From Myotis daubentonii (lineage: Eukaryota; Chordata; Mammalia; Chiroptera; Vespertilionidae), in the NCBI RefSeq assembly GCF_963259705.1, contig NC_081840.1, positions 6,629,062 through 6,693,061 of the forward strand: a stretch of DNA of 64,000 nucleotides, in the 5' to 3' direction. The position numbers and the translations under genes were made by a program. The notes beneath the pieces are model-generated. The model had not been told where the DNA came from. It worked only from the letters and a program-made list of their open reading frames with translations, and ran no database searches. Below are positions 56,229 through 64,000 of the stretch, in pieces. Positions within the stretch are counted from its first letter, which is position 1; every line of letters starts with the position of its first letter.

Positions 56229-58459
56229 AGGGTGCTTTCTGGGCAGACCCTGGGAGAAGGGCAAGCAGGGGTGAGGTTTGCTGTCCCTGCCCTTCCACCG
56301 CCGGTCTTCGGGGCCCAGTGCAAACAGCCCTGGTGCTGCTGGCACGTAGATGCTCGCAGCCGCCTCTTCCGGGGGACGGGTGCATCTTCGCAGACGTGGA
56401 CAATGGCTGTTTTGTAAGGAGCAGAGCCTGCGTTGGCAACGCAGCCCTAGGCCTGAGTCAGGAAACAGCTTCTGTTCCAGGCCCGCGTTGACTCAGCACG
56501 GACGCTCGGGCCAAGCCCTCTGGGCCCAGCTGGCCCAGCCCCCGCGGTGGGAGTCACAGGACTGGGAGGCTGCCTTCCGCTCTCCCCGGGATGCTGATGG
56601 GATTAGTGGGTTAAGGTGGGAAGATGCTTTGAACTTCTTGGCACAAAGCTGTCTGGAGCCGGTAATTAATCAGCCTCGCTAAAGAGGTGGATTACGGGCA
56701 GCAGTCACTAGGGGGGCTGGGGAAGAGCTGGCTGAGCTCGGTAGCTGGGTCTCTAGAGCTGATGGGGAAAGACATCGCAACTGCTATTTGCTGCCCTGGG
56801 CAATGGTGATGGTGAGAGTGGGCGTCCCTGGGCAGGGCAGGGCAGGGCAGGTTAGCAACCCGGACTCACTCTCACAGAAGCAGCCCGTCTTGGAAAAGCT
56901 CATGGTACCCGAGAAACATAGAGGTACATCGTCTCCATGAAATCAGAGGCTAGAGAAGAAATGGGTCCTCCCCGCTGAAGCGGCATGGAGCTCGCCAGCC
57001 CGGCTGCCCTGGGTGACAGCAAAGTGCCGGTTGTGTGGGAATCAGATGGAACGTCTACCAGTCAGGAAGGATGATGCTGAGCAGACACCTAGCCAGGCAT
57101 GGGATGCCACCGCTGGCTTCAACGCCGGCCGGGGAGCCGGTAACGGGGACCTGAGTGTTCCCACAGCCCGCCTGAAGGTGCCACTCGAAGTGAAAAAGAT
57201 AGAACTAAGCCATGACTTTTGTTCAGTGGCTCATTCTCTCTCTCAAATCGGAGATGGGACCAGCATGGCCGTGGAGCTCCTGAGTCGCCCAGCGCTCCCG
57301 TCCTTCACACCCGTGCCACCCTCTCATGGGTGGACAGTCTGTGCGGTCACCCTGCTGCTGCCCTCAGAGCCCCGGCGAGATGCAGGGGACTCGTGAACCC
57401 TGACGCCTTGCTGACCCTGAGGCCATCGACCACCACAAACAATCGAGCCCCATACTGTTCCTTCTCACCCATCTGCCCTTCTGAGTGTTCCCTGATCCCT
57501 CAAACGCCCCTCTGGTGCCATAAATTGCTGGCCCGGAGCCCTCAGGTGGCGCCCGTGCTGTCTGCGTGCTGCTTCTGCACTAAGTCCCGTCTCCGTGAGG
57601 CTCTCTGGTCTGTGTTCCCCAGGAAGTCATCCCAGGTCAACCCAGCTAGTTCTCCATCAGTAAATTCTCCTCCAACCTGTTGAGCATTGAAAACACCTTC
57701 CCACACAGGGGATCGGCCTTTGGGCAAAGTCCATGCCCACCAGCAGGGCACCCGACCTCTCCCAGTGGCTGAGCGTCCTAACATCCAAATGACTGCAAAG
57801 CCTCCAGCCTTCCCCGTCCCGCCCCTGCGCTGGGCCGGGACCAGAGCAGTGGCTCCCCAACGCTGTCCCGCCCCCAGCAGGGAGCCTGACCTGGGACCCG
57901 GAGCACAGCTGATGGTCAATACTGATGTGCCCCCTTCCCCGGTAGCTGTGCCAGCATTTTCTCTTCTTAAGGCCCAAGGGCTCCTCGGTTGCCCTGGGGA
58001 CAAGGCCTGGAGCTTCAATGTGGTGGCCTGGCCTCTCCCCACTACCACTCCTGACATAGGCCCTGCGTTTCAGAGCCACCCCAGACTCTACCCCGAACAC
58101 CATTCCGCCTCCACACTTCACACACAGCTCCTTCTGCCCACACACCCATCCCCGCCTCCACCATCACTGTCCCACCACCCTCCACCCTCCAGAGCCCTCC
58201 TCTGTGGCAGCTGTGCTGACCGCCCTGGAGGGTCTGTCCCTCTCCTGCTCCCAGGACCGGGTACCAGCTCTGCTGGGCCGGGCTGGGAGTGCCCCGTCTG
58301 CATGCCCCCGAGGGCGTGTCAGCATCTGGTCACTGCGCTGCTCAGCGACAGTCAGACCCGGACACGTCGGAGTCCCTGCGTGCAGAGCGAAGTGAGGCCC
58401 CTCTCCAGCCCAGGCTCTGCTGGGTCTCGGCCTCCAGGAGACTCCAGGCCAGGGGAGCC

Positions 58460-58870
58460 TTCCCGTTGAAACGGCTTTGTTTGCCTGCGCGGAAGGCCAA
58501 TGTTTCCCGGCTCTCTCAGGGCAGCTCCCATCTCACCCATGAGTTACTGCTCGGCGATGGAAAGGCCAGGGGCCATGTCAGTGCGGCCCACACGCGAGCC
58601 AATCGCTCTGCCCCTGAACCGCTAATGTTTCACGAGGCCCGGGTGTTCCAAAGTTCATCCCGAATAATGCAGTGTTTTGGAAAATTGCAGAGAGCCCATC
58701 GGTCCAGCTGCTACCCCGGCTCCAGCTCCAGCAAGAGGGGCCGGGAGGCCTCCTCCGAGCCGTCCTCCTCTGCACCGTCTCCTGTCCTCTCCAGGCGCAT
58801 CCGCCATGCGGCCAAGGGAAGAAACAGCCGTAAATCACCTACCCCCAGTCCCTGTGAAATACCGCAGATG
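58460..58870. promoter_or_regulatory. Candidate conserved noncoding element block
   Basis: Non-repetitive, with retained CpGs and AT-balanced words such as GAATAATGCAGTGTTTTGG near 58661 in otherwise GC-rich DNA. The call rests on composition only. Confidence 0.28.
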
Positions 58871-60299
58871 CTCAGAACGGAGGGGGGTCAGCCCAGGCCC
58901 GGCAGGGCTGCCCCAGATCCTGCAGAGCTGGAAGCAGGAGTTTGAGAGCTCGGTATCAATGGGATCCCCGAAGGCTCCACCCTCCATAAGTCAGCCCCAG
59001 CTTGGCAGCCTCACCGGACGCTTCCCGCCTGGTTCACACGAGGGTGAGGGGTGGCTGCTGGCAGAGGATCCCCCGGGGACGCGAAGGCGTGGGCTTAACC
59101 TGGCCTGACCCCCCCGGAGGCCCACACGTGTGCTCAGCGTCCCACACACCACGCACAGCCCCGGGATTGCACAACAGCATTCTGCTGCTGCAGGGAACAC
59201 CATGTCCAGGCAGAGCCCAACCCCTCGGCCCTCCGCAGACAAAGAGCACAGCGGCCGGGCCCTGGGTGCTGCCCACGGCAGGAGGATCGATTTCAGTCTG
59301 AGCCCCGCCACGCGCTCAGCGGGCAAGAGACACCCCCTCTCTCGGCTCCAGTGGCGTCCTCCATAGAATGAGAATCAACGGTGCAACCGGTTCAGCCCAG
59401 CTCGTGGCGTGTGGGGCGCAACCTCCGTGTCCCCCGGGCCTGCCCGGGTCTTGCGGCTGCACCAGAACGAGGCGGTGGGTGGGGCGGGATGAGAGGACGG
59501 ACGTGCCCCGGGGATTTCTGCTGGATTCCCACTTGATGGGATAAGCTGCCTGGAGAAATCGGCTGCTCTGACCTCTCCTTTCATGTCCAGCCAGGACTAT
59601 TGCTGCTCGAGCATGAGGCTGCCTGCAGGCTCCTAAGCCATCTCCGGAGAGCCCCGGGGTCAGCTGTCCCTGAATGACTCTGGCCTTGGCTGGGAAACCT
59701 GTGCCAGGAGAAATGGTGAAAGTGGAATAAACAAGGAGCCTTCCTGCAAAAACAGGCCTGAGCTCAAGAGCCGAGTTGCTGTCTGCGGCCCCTGTGTCTG
59801 GAGTCACGGGGAAGGAGGGCCCGGGCTTCGGGACAACGGGGACCTGTTCTTCCCGTTCGGAGAGGGCACTGAGTCACAGGTGAGCAGCAGGACAGAGCTG
59901 CCGCCGGTGACACGTCCCAGCCAGCCACGTGTCTCTTGGTAAGACGGGCATTTCCCCAAGTGCCGCCCGGCTCTTAAGTCCCAACCTTGATCGCACCAAG
60001 GTAACCGCAGGTGATGGAAAAGCAGAGACGTTCGGAGACGGAATTGCCAGCCTCTGGCCCCCAGCACTGCAGCTCAGTTGCCGTGTGACACTGGGTGACG
60101 GACTGATGGCCTTGTCCCGGGCAGGAGGACAAATACCACACGGTCGCTCTGGTGTGAGGTCCCGAGAAACCAAGAAAGAGGCACCATGCCTGGCGGGTCT
60201 CTCTGGGCTTTTGGGCAACATAATCTTCATTTGGGTGTATTTCTCCAGCCCATTTACCCCCAAACAGCGGCTAAGTTTTGAGAACAAGAAGGGCTGTGG

Positions 60300-60480
60300 G
60301 GCGTCAGTGTCTGATGGGGACAGAGTTTCCCGTTCCGGAAGATGGAAAAGTTCTGGAGATGGATGATGGGGATCGATGGTTGCACCCAATGCCACTGAAC
60401 CGGGTGCTTAAAAACAGTTGAAATGGTAAATTTTATGTTCAGACCTTTTACTATAATTTTTAAAACCTTTAAGAAAATAA
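60300..60480 (+). mobile_element. L1 3' end fragment
   Basis: Text includes CCAATGCCACTGAACCGGGT and GTTGAAATGGTAAATTTTAT, standard L1 3'-end wording. Confidence 0.7.
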
Positions 60481-61420
60481 AAGGGAAGACTACACTTTTA
60501 AATACAAAATATGATATTGCCAGTATAATTTAATTCATGGTGTTATATGAACTGTGCAAAAAAAATGCATAAGCCTTAAAGTTTTATAAGTAGCAATAAC
60601 TAAAGATTGGAAGGGGGCCTGAGTGAGTCTCGTCGTTACAGTGGGGGTGGGGGCTCAGCGAACGGGTGCTGCTCCGGGCACTTGGGCACCTCGGAGTGTG
60701 CTTACAATGGGCGTTGCCCATGAACACTGGCCAAGTGGCCAACTGGCCAACGAACCCACGAGGCGGCCAGGAAGGTCCAGGAACAGGCATGGGCTCCCCG
60801 AGGGCAGAGTGGCGGGTGGAGACTTCCTCTGCACCCCCGAGGGGGGGTCCATCGGCCACCTTCCCGTCTCATGCCGTTTCTTGGCCGTGCTTCCTCCATT
60901 GCATCTTTCTTCTCTGAGCTTAATCATGAATTAAATTCTTTTCATTTTTCTCTCGATGCAAAATAACTGAGAAATGAAAACAATATATACCAGCTGATGA
61001 AAACTCCCAGTGTGTCCAGTAAATCATTTCGAAGCACATTAAAGTCGGCAAAGGCGGAGGGGCAGCTGCCCTGGGGTGAGCAGCAGCGGGCAGGGGGCCG
61101 GACCCATGACCCACCTGCCACTGAGCTCGCAAGGCCTCCAGCGCGTCCCTTTGGCTTTTGGAATCAAAACCAAAACCTTTAACGTGGAAATAACCACCAA
61201 GCTCCCGGGCTGAAGCAAGGATGGAGGGCGGCGCCCGGCACCTTAGGCTTTGAGTGACAGGCCCCACCTTTGCTCACGATGGAGTCAGGGTGGATGAGGC
61301 CAGGCAGGGCATCCTCAGGCACCACGCCCCGCCCAGCAGGGGGAGCGCCCGAGAGCGCCTGGTGGTGAACAGTACCAAATGTGTATTCTTCCACAATTTT
61401 CTGAAATAAAGAATAACAGC
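60481..61420. other. Single-copy-looking DNA, no gene recognised
   Basis: An AT-rich stretch gives way to GC-rich DNA. I see no repeat family or exon. Confidence 0.4.
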
Positions 61421-61622
61421 CAGACTAGCGTGGCTCAGTGATGGAGCATCAACCTATAAACCAGGAGGACACTGTTCGATCCCCAGTCAGGGCACATGCC
61501 TGGGTTGTGGGCTCCATCCCCAGTGTGGGGAGTGCAGGAGGCAGCTGATCAATGACTCTCATCATTGATGTTTCTATCTCTCTCTCCCTCTCCCTCTCTG
61601 AAACCAATAAAAATATATTTTA
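61421..61622 (+). mobile_element. VES-type SINE
   Basis: Head AGACTAGCGTGGCTCAGTGA, AACCAGGAGGACACTGTTCG, C/T-rich body and CAATAAAAATATATTTTA tail. Confidence 0.88.
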
Positions 61623-62065
61623 AAAAATAATAATAAAATAAAAGAATATTTAAAAAGAATGTCAGAGAATCTTCCCGGCTACTTCTATTTCCACTGGAGC
61701 CTTATCAAGTTCTGGGTTTGAGTTTTCTTCGAGGACATCGTTTCAGAGAAAAGGCCACTTCTCCGAAGGCCAGGGTAGGGACGCAGAGGTGACGGCAGTA
61801 GTGACCGCACCTCCCACCACCCTGTCAGATCCTGTGACAACCCTGCAGTGCAGGTGATTATGTCCCTCAGTCTCAAAGTCATGAGGTGAGGAGCCCAGGC
61901 CACAGTCCATGAGCATCTGGGCCAGGTGTCCTGGCTCCGGAGCCAGCAGGGCCGCTGGGTGTCGTAAGTCAGGGAGTTGTGTCACCCTGGTGACCTGGCC
62001 TGATGACCCAAATCTCATCATCAAACTCCTCCAAAACCAAAGTCAGCTGAACTCTCCCCAAAACC

Positions 62066-62221
62066 CTCTAATCTACAGCCCGGGGGCCCAATCCAACCTG
62101 CCACCTGGTGTTGCTAATAAAGTTTTATTGGCACATAGCCACACCCACTCCTTTACATACTGTCTACGGCCGCTTTTGCAACACAACAGTGCAGTTGCAC
62201 TGATGGTTGTGACAGTGCTGT
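62066..62221 (+). mobile_element. hAT-Charlie-type relic
   Basis: ACAGCCCGGGGGCCCAATCC then AATAAAGTTTTATTGGCACA and ACTGTCTACGGCCGCTTTTG match the same ancient hAT-Charlie family as 10898-11320 but cover its middle part. Confidence 0.65.
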
Positions 62222-62555
62222 AGTCTAAAAGGCCGTGTCCCCCCATATTCATATGTGGAGATCCTAACGCCCATGCATGACACTGTCAGGGGGTGGGGCC
62301 TTTGGAAGGTGATGAGGGCATGAGGCCAGAGGCCTCCTGATAGAATTAGTGCCCTTTAAAGGAGACCCCTGAGCACCCTGGTCCCTCTGCCCCGTGAGGA
62401 TACGGACTCACTATGACCCAGGAGGTGGGCCCCACCAGACGCCGAATCCGCCAGCACCATGATCTCAGATTCCAGCCGCCAGAACAGTGAGGAGTGCCAT
62501 TGTTTCTAAGACCCCCATCTGGAGTGTTCTGTCACAGCCGCCCAAATGGACTAAG
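62222..62555 (+). mobile_element. MaLR LTR (ERVL-MaLR, MST/MLT1-like)
   Basis: In order: GTGTCCCCCCATATTCATAT, GGGGTGGGGCCTTTGGAAGG, ACGCCGAATCCGCCAGCACC, CCGCCAGAACAGTGAGGAG, and ATGGACTAAGGCGGAG at the end. This is the characteristic MaLR LTR layout. It appears as a solo LTR. Confidence 0.75.
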
Positions 62556-63818
62556 GCGGAGACCCAGAGCAGGACATTTCCCCTCCATCTGGGCCCGACG
62601 GAGAAAGTGTGTGGGCGCTGCTCACAGGGACACAGGGCAGGTGCAGAGCTGCGCACCCCACACCACGTGGCCTCTGACAGGGGTCAGGTGCTCGCTGGTC
62701 CCCGACACGGCTGGGAGCTGCGTCCTCCCCTCCCCTCTGCAGCCCACCTGAGCTGCAGGCGGGACCTGACTCTGTGGCCAGGCATGTTTGCAGGAGCGGA
62801 GCTGGTTGTGGGGCAGCAGAAACCTCCCCTGGACGGTTTGCACGTGGCCCTAGAATATCAGACCGCGGTCTCACACGTTCCACCCACATATTCAGCTCCT
62901 TCAAATGACAGTGATGCAACCTTCCACGCAGGTGCTGTTCTGTGCTTATAAGGTGGCTCCACACCCCTGTCACACCTAGTTCTCTGGACAATCTCGTGAC
63001 CATGCACTGTTGCTCAGCCCCCACCTGCCGGAAAGTGAAGAAAACCCAGGAAACAAATGTCCCAGCAGTCACCCCCGCGTGCCATCACCTGGGAGAGGCA
63101 CCCAAGATAGGCAGGAGGCTCCGGTTGGGCACAGAGACCCGCGACTCCTACCCGCACCCCTGACCCCAGAAGCTCTTCTGAGGACAGAAATGGATGCTGA
63201 CCATTCTCACAGAGGCCGTGCCGTGGGCCTCCCGGGAGGCAGGAGGCATGCTCCGCAATCTGGCAACAGAGAAGTCCGACCTCAGAGTAAAGTCCCTGCA
63301 CGTTACACAGGGGCCCGGAGAGGGGAAGCCCTGTCACTGTCCAGGGCAGGGGACGGCCATAAAGTGTGACCAGATGTCTCATTTGGGAGGTACTTACAGT
63401 AAATAATGATTTGTTGTTCATCTAAAAGGCAGTCTCAACTGGGCAGCCTGCGTTATGTCGGGCAACCCCACCAGGGCCCTGGGCTGAGTTGGAGTAGCAA
63501 TGCGGTGCAGTGGCAGGGAGACCGTGCCCTACGTGGGGTTAAGAGGGCTGTGGGGCAGGGAACGCAGCCTCCGGCCCAGGGCCCCTTGCTATGCCCTCAC
63601 TCCTCACATTGACCACAGGAAATCTGATGAGGAGGGACATGTAGCTTCAAACTACAGCTCAGAGGAAAAGATACACTGGGCCCGGGAAGCCGAGAAATGA
63701 CATTTTCACACAGAATCTATCACACAAATAGGAAGGCTAGGCTGAGCTGCCCCTGTCATATATGGTGATAAGAATACAAGAATGGCAAGGCAATGAATGC
63801 AGAGGTACTAACAAAAAA
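62556..63818. other. GC-rich single-copy-looking DNA, no gene recognised
   Basis: No repeat family, exon or RNA gene recognised. Confidence 0.4.
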
Positions 63819-63891
63819 AGGGAGGGAGGGAGAGAAGGAGGGAGGGAGGGAGGGAGGGAGGGAGGGAGGGAGAGAGGGAGGGAGGGAGGGT
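63819..63891. repeat. GGGA tetranucleotide microsatellite
   Basis: A run of GGGA units with a few AGAG interruptions. The complement gives a Ser/Leu/Pro open frame that is not a gene. Confidence 0.95.
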
Positions 63892-64000
63892 AGTAAGGAA
63901 GGGAAATAACAGGGAGGGAGAAAATGTGGGACATAGTTGAAGAATTAAGTCTGAAAGAAAATATGACAACACAGAACCAGAGTTCCTGTGAGTTTTGTAT

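Larger units (their letters stand above)
55493..60300. other. GC-rich single-copy-looking DNA, no gene recognised
   Basis: Largest uninterrupted non-repeat region. Open frames up to 260 codons (57687-58469) lack recognisable domains and look like GC-driven chance frames. Contains a G19 homopolymer (56210-56228). 55716-55910 and 58460-58870 have conserved-noncoding-like texture. Confidence 0.45.

Noticed and set aside
57687..58469. 260-codon plus-strand open frame
   Set aside because: Low-complexity Pro/Ser/Arg-rich translation with no recognisable domain, overlapped by equally long frames on the other strand.
1..64000. CRISPR arrays, bacterial operons, phage or plasmid systems
   Set aside because: No regularly spaced repeats with unique spacers and no prokaryotic gene organisation; all evidence points to mammalian nuclear DNA.

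Overview
This window is mammalian intergenic DNA, almost certainly from a vespertilionid (vesper) bat. The diagnosis rests on transposons. There are 18 copies of a tRNA-derived SINE of the bat VES type (internal B box, C/T-rich body ending in an AATAAA-like A-rich tail). There are four HeliBat-type Helitrons with a TC start, a CTAG end, and A/T host flanks where the ends are clear. There are several hAT DNA transposons with intact 8-bp target duplications, three of them SPIN-type elements. There is also a young betaretrovirus-like LTR element. I found no protein-coding exon, tRNA, rRNA, CRISPR or operon-like gene. Nearly all open frames are chance frames in GC-rich DNA, microsatellites or transposon remains.

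Layout. 1-3615: an L1 with an inverted 5' part, carrying a solo LTR, a 62-bp hAT MITE, a SINE, and a mariner-like MITE that itself contains a SINE. 3616-9360: GC-rich single-copy-looking DNA with a CA microsatellite and a block resembling a conserved noncoding element near 8.7-9.2 kb. 9.4-11.6 kb: old antisense L1 pieces, a MIR, a hAT-Charlie relic split by a SINE, and a long GAAA microsatellite. 11.6-19.4 kb: an old sense L1 interrupted by a SPIN element, three SINEs and a 2290-bp LTR element (14190-16479). The two 797-bp LTRs of that element differ at one position. 19.4-23.1 kb: more L1, with a ~430-bp inverted-repeat block. 25.1-26.2 kb: antisense L1 split by a 535-bp Helitron. 26.2-37.6 kb: mostly single-copy DNA with scattered SINEs, MIR/L2 relics and a 235-bp hAT MITE. 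37.6-45.9 kb: the 3' end of one L1 followed head-to-tail by a long second L1 that contains a ~785-bp purine-rich minisatellite and three Helitrons. 46-64 kb: mostly single-copy DNA with two more SPIN elements, a second micro-MITE, a very fresh SINE, an L1 3' end, hAT-Charlie and MaLR relics, and a terminal GGGA microsatellite.

No genes act together here. The biology is a layered record of transposition. Old L1, MIR, L2 and MaLR form the base. Bat DNA transposons (hAT, SPIN, Helitron, mariner-like) and SINEs were laid on top. A very recent LTR-element insertion and a fresh SINE are the youngest events. The element most worth follow-up is the non-autonomous LTR element at 14190-16479: it keeps its cis signals (LTRs, primer-binding site, polypurine tract) but only a broken gag remnant. 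Family names are given from recognition without database searches, and L1 boundaries are approximate.
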